Origin: Hygrocybe punicea
Lineage: Eukaryota; Basidiomycota; Agaricomycetes; Agaricales; Hygrophoraceae
Reading direction: 5' to 3'
Length of the DNA: 64,000 bases
Assembly (NCBI GenBank): GCA_963556145.1
Contig: OY744461.1
Span: 1,426,001 to 1,490,000, forward strand
Part shown: piece by piece, positions 44,462-54,705 of the stretch
Numbering within the stretch: position 1 is the first letter of the stretch
Layout of the letters: each line of letters opens with the position of its first letter
The notes under the pieces: model-generated
What the model saw: only the letters and a program-made list of their open reading frames with translations
Database searches by the model: none
Told to the model about the DNA's origin: nothing
Translations under genes and position numbers: made by a program

Positions 44462-47400
44462 ATGCGTCGAAAAAGAGACAAATGGCAAGAAGAAGATGGG
44501 GAAGAGGATGAACAGGAACACAAACGTGAAGGTATACCTAGCTGATCTGTCCTTTTTTTATTTCTGACCTTCTCACAGCCATCAAATCATCTAATAAGGT
44601 GCCGCCGAAACATCCAGCCTGCTTTCGCTGTAGGACTCGCAAAGTTGGATGCGGATATGGGCTTGACAAGGACTCATGCCTCAGATGTATTTCTGATGGT
44701 GTTGCAGAGTTGTGCAAATCCATGCATGATTATCAGCCGCCGTCGTCACGAAAACCTCCCAGTGCGACTTCCACCCATAGCAGAACAGCAGTTGGGTCGC
44801 CGCCTGGTCCGTCTGAAAAAGTGAAAGGCAAGAAACGAGCACACAGTGTAGATCCTCCCATCATATCATCACAAACACAAAAACGGGCTCACTCTGTCAG
44901 CCGTGAGCCATCGCATTCAACTCGTTCTTCCCAATTTTCAACTCGTGCCAAAAAATCCTCATCACGGAGCACCGCAGCCCTCTCGACAATTTCTGAATTT
45001 GAGGAGACAGGCCCAACACACACTTTCTCCCTGACATCCAATACGATTGGCAGTGATGCCGACCAAATCGTCACTTTTCTGACTGCTAATACAAATGAAG
45101 ACGAGGACTGCAATGACGACACTCTCGAATACATCGATGAGGAAATTCCACTGGACGACATTGCAGATGAGGATGAGGAGGACGAGGGTGAAGATGAGCT
45201 TGAGGAAGATGACGACGATGACGATTGTGTCCCGTACCACGCATTCAAGGCTCGACAAATTCCACCCAAACCTCGCAAAAATGCAGCTGCAAAACATTCG
45301 AGCAGCAAACAGCGTGTGGATACCGTTGACCCAGCAACCTGCCGTAAGTCCTTACTCGCTCGAATTGATTTTATTGCTCACAACTGCATTAGCCTTTGAG
45401 ATTCAAGCAGCTGTAAAAGCTGCGGATGGTAACAATATGCCCTTTATTCTTCTGTCTACGGCTACGCTTGAACAGCTCTGTACCTCCGTGGCTGAAAAGT
45501 TGCAACGATTTCCGGCGTTCATTGTATTACACTACCGGCTCGATAGCGATAAACCCAAGCAAGGCGCAACCTCAATCAAGAACGATGAAGAATACCGGCT
45601 CTTCAAGCAACGAATGAGAAGCCTTATTGTCCCTCAACGTCTACCTACCGGCAAGGTATCAACTCGCATTCTCAAACCGGTCTGTGTTTACTTCGAAGAC
45701 ATTGGCAGTGGTGCCAACATGGCTATGACGGAGGCTACAACTACCAAAGGAGTTAAACGTGTAAGTATCATTTCACTATCACTCAGATAGAGTGCCGTTA
45801 ATGAGATTGATACTAGGGCGGGCCTCACGCTGCAGTACTCGACTCAACCAATGGAGCCGATTTTGGGCTCGGCCAGAGGCGGGCAAACGTAGTTGCGGTA
45901 GTGTTGCCGTAGTTCGGTTCCGAACCTAGCCGAACCCGGTTCAAACCCCGAACCGAACCCGAGGTTCAGTCTAAGTTCAGCCAAGTGCTGAACCGGACCG
46001 CGGGTTCAGTTCCGGGTTTCAAGGCCCGCCGGATTTCCTGAACGGCTCCAAACCGCGTCCAAACCGCGAACGCAGCTATTTTTACGGTATTTATTTCATT
46101 TGTTTTTCGTATTTCTTGACTTACTATTTCGTGTTAAATGGTATCATGTGACCGGCCGTGACCGTGTAGCTTTCACGCAACACAACATCAACACGCAACA
46201 CAACATCAACACTCAACGCGAAGGTCAGTTTCAAGCTTTTCTTAACTTTACTAATGTCATTTGCGACAGGGAACTCGACCGTGACCACGTCGCGGCCACA
46301 CCCATCTTGGCACAAGATGGATGCCAACGCCAACCCAATGCCAACGGACGCGCGACAGCTGCAACACCACCACCACCACCACCACCACCACCAGCGGCGG
46401 CAACAGAAATGGGAACGGCTATGGCAACCAGGCAACGACGATGGCAACGGCCAGCAGCAGCAGCAACAGCAGAAGCAGCAGCAGCAGCAATAGAAGCAGC
46501 AGCACTGGCAGCAACGGCAGCAGCAACAGAAGCAGCAGCGCCGGCAGCAACGGATGCGCGACAGCTGCAACACCACCACCACCACCACCACCACCACCAG
46601 CGGCGGCAACAACAACGGCAACGACAACCACGACGGCCAGCAGCAGCAGCAGCAGCAGCAACGGCAACGGCAACGGCAGCGGCAGCAGCAACGGCCACGA
46701 CAGCAGCGGCAGCAGTGGCAGCAGCAACGGCGACGGCAGCAGGAGCAGCGCCGGCAGCGGCAGCAACGACAGCAGCAACGACGGCAGCAGTGACGGCAGC
46801 AGCAGCAACGGCGGCAACAGCGGCAACAGCGGCAACAGCAGCAACGCCACGGCAATGGCAGCAGCAGCAACAGCAGCAACAGCAGCAACGGCAGCAACGG
46901 CAGCAGCAGCAGCAGCAGCAGCAACAACGCCAACGGCCGCAGCAACAGCAGCAACGCGACGGCAGCTGCAGCAGCAGCAACGCGACGGCAGCTGCAGCAG
47001 CAGCAACGCGACGGCAGCTGCAGCAGCAGCAACGCGACGGCAGCTGCAGCAGCAGCAGCACCGGACGGCTCCCCCGCAGCCCAACTACCTCGCGAAGTGT
47101 AGCGCCGTATCAATTGATACGTGCCTGCCATTCGCGAGGAGAACGGAGCTCACGGGGTGAGCCAACCTCGGTCTGGGTTCAGATGCGGTCTGAACCCAGA
47201 CCGAACGCGGTGAGACGGTTCAATGCCGTCCGGGTCCAGGTTTGGCCATGCGCCAAACCGGACCCGAAGTTCAGTTCGCGGTTCCGCCAAAAAGGCTCGG
47301 AACCGGACCGAACTGAACTTCGGCAACACTAAGTTGCGGAGCTGCAGACTCGTTGGAAGTGTGAGATGCACTCGAAGGATAAAGATTTGTATTGCTGGAA

Positions 47401-48120
47401 GGGGGAAAATGGTCTCTGCTATGTGCTAACTCCCTCGAGTCTAGGCTACTGGGCCATGGATGTGGTAAGGTTCCCTATCTATTACTTGTCAAACCTACGG
47501 CTCACTCATTGCTACTCTAGCTTTCTGGAATGGCAACAATTGAGATGAAACCGGAGTCATTGTCTTTGACCGACGCAAGGTCTCGAGGACGCGCCACACC
47601 AGTTCCTCAGCCAAATTTGGAATACCAACCGAATCATGGTGCGTACGGCTATGGAAATCCCTATACGATGATCCACCAACTGCCAATGTATCCGCCGTAC
47701 CACCCCCAATCCTTCCAATATCCACCTCCCATTCAACCTACGCAACCGGCGCCACCTGTGCCGCCTACACAGCCTGCGCCGCCTACGCAGCCTATGCAGC
47801 CTATACAAGCCCCCATTCCTACACAAGCCCCCATTCCCACCGCTAAATATCTGGACGTTGTGCCATGGTTCCGCTTCCTCGACGGACACCCGGATCGCAA
47901 TGGGGATGAGATTGAATTTGCTCCGTATGGACCACTTTTGAAAAGCAGGGGATTTCGACGGATTTCACAGCTAACACTCGAATATTTCAGATTGCAAGAT
48001 CTACAGGAGTGGTTGGAAATCGATGCTGGAACTGCCGTTTTGATAATGCAATATGCTGCGCAGGACATCGAAGCATTCAAATGTGGCCAGCTCAATATAC
48101 CTATGGACAATGTCAACTAG
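44462..48120 (+). pseudogene. Cargo gene G5 (Zn-cluster-like and PB1-like regions), disrupted by a hAT-type element
   Basis: Exons: 44462-44531, 44579-45343, 45393-45760, 45817-45898 plus 47340-47464, and 47521-48120. The N-terminus is charged (MRRKRDKWQEE). A Cys cluster CFRCRTRKVGC-x8-CLRC resembles a truncated Zn2Cys6 motif, a long Ser/Glu/Asp-rich region follows, then FEIQAAVKAADGNNMPFIL..LEQLCTSVAEKL..VLHYRLDSDK (ubiquitin-like/PB1-like), then LQTRWKCEMHSKDKDLYCW and a C-terminal DLQEWLEIDAGTAVLIMQYA. The element at 45899-47331 splits exon 4; without it and one target copy the frame reads RANVVAELQTRWKCE. I believe relatives occur in many mushroom genomes, function unknown. Confidence 0.75.
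45899..47331. mobile_element. Non-autonomous hAT-type element in an exon, 1433 bp
   Basis: Terminal inverted repeat TAGTGTTGCCG (45899-45909) / CGGCAACACTA (47321-47331), with an exact 8-bp target duplication AGTTGCGG at 45891-45898 and 47332-47339. Subterminal regions are rich in GAACCGGACCGAAC-type words in both orientations (45910-46060, 47165-47320). The centre (about 46360-47060) is a CAGCAG/CGGCAG/CACCAC microsatellite giving polyQ-, polyA- and polyS-like frames on every strand; these are not genes. No transposase. Confidence 0.9.
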
Positions 48121-48194
48121 TTTTACAATCAATATGACTTTCATTGCTGCCGTAGAAAGTGTGCAATAGTTGTTATTGAAATGGTTTAGTAAAA

Positions 48195-48301
48195 CAGTAA
48201 TAATTCAGCCTGGCACCCGGCAATCCATTTTCACTGCTTTGCATCCCATTTTTACGGCTTTGCATCCCATTTTCACTGCATTGCATCCCATTTTCACCGC
48301 T
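48195..48301. repeat. TTTGCATCCCATTTTCACTGC tandem repeat
   Basis: Four units of 22-24 bp, placed exactly where mariner copy 2 is truncated (about 48302) and next to the 3' end of G5. Confidence 0.8.
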
Positions 48302-48915
48302 GCGCTTTCGTCCCACGGATAGACCATGCTCGACCCCGATATGTTGTACGGCGATCAACCGAACTTTCATCGACAAAGACGAGTTGTCGAGCTTGATACC
48401 GACTAATTTGTGTAATATACTCGAACCTTTTCTCAGCAGAGCGTTCGGCTGCAATATGTGTCATCTAGTAACACATCAGCGCCTTAGCGAATGATCAACG
48501 CTGGATTATACCTTTTTCATGGTGTATCCAGCCCTTTGAAGCGTTCTCCAGACTGTCGCCCAAGAGACATTGACACCGCATGAGACTGCGAGCATCTCTT
48601 GCAGCTCGTCAAGGTACATATCTGGGGTTTGGTTGATCATTCTGAGTAAATACTGAGCAAATGAATGAGTTTACAAATGTGTTCTAATAGAAGCATACTT
48701 ACCTCGACGTCTAGGTCCCGTAAGACCTTCCTCGCCCCCTTCTCCGTAGGGCCTCGAACTTGAACACATTTGTGCGTTTCAAAGTATTTGAGAATGCGTT
48801 CGACCGGCCGGAGCGACACGCCTGTGTAAATGGCTATGTCTTCTTTGGGAAGCAACGATGCGAGCCAGATTACGATCCAATGGACGTGGGCTGGTATCGT
48901 GCGGCCCTTCGCCAT
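48302..48915 (-). pseudogene. Tc1/mariner-like transposase, copy 2, truncated
   Basis: Minus-strand copy, starting MAKGRTIPAHVHWIVIWLAS at 48915 with the same two introns as copy 1. It reads through the first catalytic Asp and, unlike copy 1, continues uninterrupted through GRAW into SIRGTKAQR before stopping at the repeat at about 48301. It therefore supplies the empty-site sequence for the Helitron insertion in copy 1. The catalytic second half is missing, so this copy is inactive. Confidence 0.85.
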
Positions 48916-49207
48916 GCTACAGCATTGAAATGAGGTTGAACAAGCTGATAAACCAGGGGCGGCTTACCCCTCACGATCCCGAAAAATCAAGATTCTGAAA
49001 ATGGCGATTTCCGCCCTCGGTCGAAGATTGAATGATGCGGACAGGCGTCGGATTTATGGAACAGGTGTTATTTCGAGGATAGCTTGAGTATTCGACGAGA
49101 TACAACAGTTTTCCGACTGACTACCTTTTTTGGAGTTTTTTTCGGGTTCCGCCAACCGGCCCGAAATATACAATAACATTCATGTAACATAAAAGCTGTA
49201 CACTCAC

Positions 49208-49369
49208 ATGTGTATAATCCTTGCCAGTGGCAACGCAGGTTAAATTTGCGCAACAATTCAGGAGGTGATCTTTATCGATAATCGGAACACAAGGATCACC
49301 CTTTTTTATGCATGCCCACGCAAGAGCAACAGCGTTGGTCAATATGAAGAGTAAGGCGGTAAAATGCAT
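49208..49369 (-). pseudogene. SSP-B exon 1 (cysteine-rich secreted protein), separated from exon 2 by 30 kb
   Basis: Starts MHFTALLFILTNAVALAWAC at 49369, aligned with SSP-A and SSP-C (an in-frame ATG lies six codons upstream). It is a signal peptide followed by cysteines spaced C-x6-C-x11-CC-x4-C. The donor GTGAGTGTACA at 49207 is at the same position as in the paralogues. After 32 nt of intron the sequence enters the mariner end at 49173. Exon 2 with the sixth Cys is at 18916-18930 on the same strand. With a 30.3-kb intron in a genome of about 55-nt introns the gene is probably non-functional. Confidence 0.7.
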
Positions 49370-49501
49370 GCGCATGATGAACTTCAAGTTCGCGGTGACA
49401 GTCTCATCATGCTGGAGACAGGGCTTTTATGGGCAATTGTGCAGGAATGTAACTCCGCCGTTGTCGAACCCGTCATATCCGTCATCAGAAGGTTTGTGGA
49501 G

Positions 49502-49777
49502 AAGGCTAGATATCAAGATATCTTATATCCGGACTGGCTGAGGTAACGGAAGGCTCGGCTTTATCGCCGGGACGGATAAAACGCACAGAGCAGCGAGTCA
49601 TGGAGAATAAGGCAATACGGATACAATACATTGGAAGGGTGGCGCAATAGACCGAAGCTATCTTGGCCAAGGTGCAATGTAGTTTATAGTAGGTCAAGAA
49701 ACGGATGAACTATCTTAAAAGGCTATTCAGTGATTCCAGCATGGACGTTTCAACTCTCGTATGGATCTGCTATTGTT
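49502..49777. repeat. Copy of 13452-13720 upstream of SSP-B
   Basis: From GGCTAGATATCAAGATATC to ACTCTCGTATGGATCT the two blocks agree with few differences. Here the block joins directly to the SSP promoter at about 49500, whereas at SSP-A about 770 bp of extra sequence intervene, so SSP-B has an upstream deletion. Confidence 0.85.
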
Positions 49778-49779
49778 AG

Positions 49780-50050
49780 AACTATTAGGTCACACATCAT
49801 GTTGGTGACCATATTCCCCAAGTCGTGAGCAGTAGGGACATAAGACCGAGACCGTAAAACCCGGGTGTAAAGCGGAGCCATCCAAGGATGCCCTGACTTG
49901 AGCAGCTATCACAGAAACCTGTGATGAAGTTCCTGGGTGAGCAAGTATTATATCATAGAGACCGTGGTAAACAGTACCTCGTCGGCAAGATCTTCAAGTC
50001 CACCACCACCACCACCACCACCACCTTGACGGTTACACATAGATCCCGTC
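49780..50050. other. No gene seen; CCACCA microsatellite
   Basis: A CCACCACCACCACC run lies at about 50001-50025; the rest has no recognisable feature. Confidence 0.4.
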
Positions 50051-50054
50051 GTCT

Positions 50055-50960
50055 GCGTTAATGTCCTCTCGCTCTTCTACCGCAACGGCCAGGGACAGGA
50101 GCTAGATTCGACTCTGGACTGGGTAGAAAATGTTCTCGTACACCGCGCATACGTCGACCGCAAGCTCACACTCAAGCTCGAGTCGTGCATGGTGGTGAAC
50201 AATGGGTCGAAGGTACCGAGAAGTGGCTGGACGTGTATGGGCCGTACCTGGACATCATGGTGATTTCGTGCGATAGTTTTGATCCGGAGACGAATGCAAA
50301 GCTGGGGAGGGGGGAGAAGGGCGGGTTGGGCATTGCGAGCGGGTGGAAAAGGTGGCAGGGTGGTAGGGATCGCGGGATCAAGGCTCAGATTAACACCATC
50401 GTCACCAGGTGCGTGTTTTCTCTTGGTTGGCTGTTTCTGACTTATGAGTTACAGGCTCGACTTTGAAGAAGACAAGACATGAATGACCAGATTGAAGCTC
50501 TCGCGCCGTACCGCTGGAATGTCAGTTACAGCCTCCTCACGCTCATCCCACGCTAATCCATAACCGGTTGAAAGGTCTTGCTCCTGGACAGCGAGAACAC
50601 GGGACCGGAAACGGGTTCCCTGCGCGACCACTCAACAGACACGCGCATCAGATGTCATTGGTCCCCGGGGGCAACTCTGCGATGAAGGACTCGTATCTGC
50701 TGCTTGACGAGGAGATGCGGTCAGCCCTGCATTCAATTATGTCCTCACTTGTTACTCATTATTATTATTCTCCGTCAGATTTCTAAACTGCCAAGATGGT
50801 GGGAAGAAAGCGAGGAGGTCGGTGCTGGAGGTGGGCGTTCACGAGGCGTTGAAGGATGCCGGGGTCGATAACGAGGTGTTCGTCGACCGCGGTGGGGTGT
50901 TTGACTGGAGTCAGGAGCAGCTGCAGAGCCAGGACCTGGAATGGTGTCCGTGTACATAAA
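50055..50960 (+). pseudogene. Viperin-like radical-SAM gene, decayed
   Basis: Pieces align in order with viperin (RSAD2) family proteins: [19 protein letters not shown], then [20 protein letters not shown] (family: LDILAISCDSFDEQVN..GRG), IKAQINTIVTR, LDFEED, MNDQIEALAPYRWN, VLLLDSENTGP, DEEMR, FLNCQDGGKKARRSVLEVGV and HEALKDAGVDNEVFVDRGGVFDWS. Introns fall between several pieces. Lesions: the N-terminal part with the CxxxCxxC iron-sulphur motif is missing; a 5-bp duplication (agacaagac, about 50476) shifts the frame; further shifts occur near 50200 and 50690. In animals the enzyme makes ddhCTP; the fungal role is less clear. Confidence 0.8.
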
Positions 50961-50999
50961 ACAATATTCCACCATGGCGCGTCCAGCGCTGTGAGATCC

Positions 51000-51760
51000 A
51001 AAGCGCAGGCCCGGATGTGGACCGTCTCGTCTCGTCCGAGTGGCATCCACGCCCTCGTCCTCGGGTACCATGAGAATTTTTGTTGGTCCAATCAAGTTCT
51101 GCTCAGTCCAACACCAAGAATCAAGTACGACGCAGATTTGGGGAAACCTTTCACATGGTCACCTTACCGAAGTTGTACGGGGTCGTCAGTGCATAGGACG
51201 ACGGCTGTCCTATTACACGTATACGAAAGCTAGCGGGACAATCACCCCCAATGCGTTACCGGACTCCCCCATGGTTGTTTTGGATACTGCTCCTCGCGAA
51301 AGATGGGACACGAATATTATAGAACCTGAGGGCTACGCAATTCTTGAAGTCAAGCAAATGCTCAAGTACTCTGTGGAGAGGCTTTATACACCACTGTTAG
51401 CCAAGATGGTCCACGTCTGCCATATATAAAAATCTGGATTAACTTCACCACTCACGGTGACCTTGACGTGAAAAATGGGGCGCACATGACCACACAATCG
51501 ATCTCATTTCAGCCATAGTTGGGTGGACTTTGTTATGCCTACCCGAGTTGGCTGCGAAGATCCATCGTATATCCTTCTCGCACGGATGTGCGAGAACCTG
51601 ATAGAGGATTCCCGGCTCCTTGTACGTGATTGAGAAATAAGAACAATCAGAGTCATCAATCAGCGTGTCACAGATGGAAAACTGATGTATCTGCCGCCCC
51701 ACATCTGATGAGAAGGTCTTGTCATACGTTCCTTTCCATTACAGTAAAACTCCCAACCTG
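51000..51760. other. Uncertain coding remnants
   Basis: A plus-strand frame ending at 51429 (WDTNIIEPEGYAILEVKQML) and a minus-strand frame 51702-51445 (IHQFSICDTLIDDSDCSYF, EPGILYQVLAHPCEKDIRW) have protein-like composition but no visible start, splice partner or known motif. Confidence 0.3.
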
Positions 51761-51765
51761 ATGAT

Positions 51766-52228
51766 AACAGATCAGCCAAGCTCTCGGTAGTGGTCCTGTG
51801 AAAGCGATACCACGGAATTGGCTGGGCGTTTTCATTTTCGTTCTTCAGCGCTATATTCAGCGCTCATCTGACGATCACATGGATACAGGAAGTTTGCGAG
51901 ACCTGGATGGAGAAAGCGACCCTTTTTTATGATGACAGCCTGCTTTCATTGGTGGATGCAAAGCGGACACTTGGATATCTTTGGTTCGCAAGCAGTTAGA
52001 ACATATCGATGAGTCGGAATTGAAAAGGACACTAGTGACTTGCCTAAATGCCGTGGTGCAGCGACTCCAATTTGAGAGGGCAAAACCTTGACTGTGCTCC
52101 GACCAAGAAAGTACAAAGCTGCCATGGTTGTAGCTATAACCAATAATGTAGTCGATGATCTTACAAGTTTGAGTTGGTTCTCGAGTAAGGAATAAATAAA
52201 TAAATAAATCGGTTGAACAGATCAGTAC
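51766..52228. repeat. 0.45-kb direct duplication, copy 1
   Basis: Matches 54266-54704 (copy 2) in the same orientation, from CAGATCAGCCAAGCTCTCGG to the (AATA)n tract and AATCAGTACTAGTA. Differences are small indels. The two copies flank a 2-kb stretch with two minus-strand genes, as after duplication of a segment or insertion of an unrecognised element. Confidence 0.9.
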
Positions 52229-52234
52229 TAGTAT

Positions 52235-53418
52235 CGCGTTGATAATCATATCGCTGAAGTGGCATTGGGTGGGTGGGTACTGTTGATATCTTTGGATACA
52301 ATGACGTGGGCTGGATTCGGCAAGTGGAATGACGTGGATGAAGTGTGCGTTGAGCGGCGGCCACGAGATGATGAAGCCGGAAGGGTGGAGAAGGAGGAAG
52401 AGGTGAGTGAGCCGGGGACAGAAGAGAGTGGGAGGGCGGTGTCGAGGGAGCTGCCGTCTTCGTCTTCGTTGTCGTTGTCGTTATCGTTGTCATTGTCGTT
52501 GACCCATACTGCGGTTCCGCCGAGGGTGAAGGAGGTGTCTGTTGGGGAATATTGGGAGTTGCTGCGATGGTGCTTGTGGATGTTGTTTGGGGGGTGCTGC
52601 GGGTGCTGGTGCTGGTATTGGTCCGGGAGGGTTTGGGTTTGGGTTCAGGTGTTGGGGAGCTGGAGCTGGAGCAGTGCTGTCTGTGCGAGAGCGAGGGGGA
52701 GGGGGAGGAGGTTGTATATTTTGTTGTGGTTCTCAATCACGATCGCGATCGCGATCAAGATTCCGTCTTCAAAACTGGAAGAGGATTCGTGTTGCTGTTG
52801 TTGAGAGGGAATTTTTCGGCAAGGATATCTTTGCGTTCTGAAGCGCGCATGACGAATTTTCCGTTACGAGTGAGGATGGGTGTAGCGGAGATGTGTCCTT
52901 TGAGTTTACGGCACCGAATAGGCGTGCAAGGCAGTCCTGGGAGGGGTCGGAGAAGTAGTCGTCGAGTGCCATGAGGAGGACTGGCTGTATGGGTTGTTAG
53001 TAGATGGAGAAGGGAGAGAGAATCTTGAATATCTGAATGAACGGATGTCGTGTGGAGATTGTCATTGCTTTTACGACTGCACCTCTTGAAATGGGTACGG
53101 TAGTGAGAGTTTGGATGAGAGAGAGAGAAATAAATACCTCCGTACGGATTGGTCGTGTTTTGTGCGAACGAGGTTGAGTACGTATAATAGTTCCGAAAGC
53201 GAGTCCTGGTCCGAAGGAGATATTTTGTTGAAGTGAGTCTGGTTCAGAAAGAAAATAGTCCAGTCTTCGAGCTGCTTTTCAGCGCCGTCTGGAGTCTGAT
53301 AACCAGTGGTAGCTCGTGTATAATATTTTTCTAATGGAATAACCAACGTAGTTCGTCTGTTCCGAGCGGCTGAGCGAACTGGTGTTGCACTACCACGTGA
53401 CTTCACCTTGAGTCGCAT
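52235..53418 (-). CDS. Hypothetical gene, at least two exons, family unknown
   Basis: Exon 1 53146-53418 starts MRLKVKSRGSATPVRSAARN and encodes LEDWTIFFLNQTHFNKISP and SELLYVLNLVRTKHDQS. The donor GTACGG and the acceptor ending CATACAG at 52985 lead in frame to PVLLMALDDYFSDPSQDCLARLFGAVNSK. Beyond that two frames compete: one continues DTSPLHPSSLVTENSS, the other (GHISATPILTRNGKFVMRAS) looks more like a folded protein, so another intron or a frameshift is likely. Downstream the sequence is Pro/Thr/Ser-rich and runs into the duplication at 52228. No named domain recognised. Confidence 0.45.
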
Positions 53419-53651
53419 GATTCAATCTGGAAAATATTATTTCTTCAGTCGCAAAAAAATCACAGAATTTGTATGTAGTTGAGACTACATAGGAAACGGT
53501 CGGGCATTTTCAGCTGTTGAAACTTCGAATTTGTATCGTACAATTTGCTGAACAGGTTCAACCTGTCATTTCAGAATGGTATTCAAGAATCAAGATTGAC
53601 CAAACTCACGAAAGCACAATGACGACAACGGATGGAGACCTCCCCAGTTAA

Positions 53652-54011
53652 CTACGCATCCTTCATTGGGACCAACTGCTCGAATTTGGCACCTGGGACA
53701 GTTTCGCCTTCCCTAACTATATATTCCGAGCGGCCGGGATAGAAAATCGTCGAGATAATAAAACCCTCGGCGATGACTTCGTAAGGGGTCGGCTCGGGTT
53801 TCAAATAGTGGGTTTCGCCAGGGTCAAGTTCGAAACTGCCGCCCTCATTTTTAAAGATCAACACGAGTCTGCCAGTATTCTTCACTACGACCGCCGTGAC
53901 AGTCTGTATGTCCGGTGCTTGGAGGTCACTACCGTCACTGGGGTAAACGTTTCTAATTAGAGGTGGGAACAAGAACGTAACCGGTTAAACGCACTCTTCT
54001 ACGAAGGCCAT
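53652..54011 (-). CDS. Small two-exon gene, 105 residues, unknown
   Basis: Exon 1 is 17 nt (53995-54011, MAFVE and part of the next codon), followed by a 42-nt intron (GTGCGT..AATTAG) and exon 2 53652-53952; the junction keeps the frame (EENVYPSDGSDLQ). The protein is beta-strand-rich without signal peptide or membrane segment: IQTVTAVVVKNTGRLVLIF, GGSFELDPGETHYL, YEVIAEGFIISTIFYPG. It appears intact. It lies inside the 2-kb segment between the two direct duplications. I do not recognise the family. Confidence 0.6.
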
Positions 54012-54265
54012 GACAAAATAATGAAGATTTTCTCAAAATAGAGGGCAAGTTATGTGGTGGCGACGAGGGTGTTGGACACTGATCGAAATCCAACTGTCAT
54101 AAGCCTATTTATGCTGAAATGAACGCACGTTCGCTCTAGCAGAGAAAGATGCGTGGGGTACATCCTATCCTGCAGGATCAGCCTGGGAAATCGTTCTCCA
54201 CTTTACCAAGATTGACTACACTGCTTCACTGTTCCATTTTGATCGTCGGATGAGCGCTGAATAAC

Positions 54266-54704
54266 GAAAACAGATCAGCCAAGCTCTCGGTAGTGGTCCT
54301 GTGAAAGCGATACCACGGAATTGGCTGGGCGTTTTCATTTTCGTTATTCGGCGCTCATCCGACATCACATGGATACAGGAAGTTTGCGAGACCTGAATGG
54401 AGAAAGCGACCCTTTTTTATGACAGCCTGCTTTCATTGGCGGATGCAAAGCGGACACTTGGATATCTTTGGTTCGCAAGCAGTTAGAACAGATCGATGAG
54501 TCGGAATTGAAAAGGACACTAGTGACTTGCCTAAATGCCGCGATGCAGCGACTGAAATTTGAGAGGGCAAAACTGCGCTCCGACCAAGAAAGCACGAAGT
54601 CGCAGCTATAAGCAATAATGTTGTCGAATAGTGTAGTTGTTCTCGAGTAAGGAATAAATAAATAAATAAATAAACAAATCAGTTGAACAAATCAGTACTA
54701 GTAC
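54266..54704. repeat. 0.45-kb direct duplication, copy 2
   Basis: Second copy of 51766-52228. It ends at CAGTACTAGTACC, directly beside the left end of the long-TIR element. Confidence 0.9.
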
Positions 54705-54705
54705 C

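Larger units (their letters stand above)
18951..49173. mobile_element. 30.2-kb composite insertion bounded by inverted Tc1/mariner-like copies
   Basis: Both outer ends begin TTGTATATTTCGGGCCGGTT reading inward, and the match continues for about 850 bp (18951-19800 against 49173-48320), covering the 5' flank and first half of a transposase gene. Each end abuts TA (18949-18950 and 49174-49175), the Tc1/mariner target. The flanks outside are the 3' and 5' parts of the single SSP-B intron. Without the 21.2-kb Helitron insertion (19801-41022) and the hAT-type element (45899-47331) the unit would be about 7.6 kb: two facing transposase copies with one gene between. A composite transposon moving as a unit is the simplest model; a rearrangement joining two separate insertions is the alternative. 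Confidence 0.65.

Noticed and set aside
46100..47332. PolyQ/polyA protein gene of about 410 codons and similar frames on the other strand
   Set aside because: All frames are translations of a trinucleotide microsatellite inside a hAT-type element with exact target duplication; composition follows the repeat in every frame.
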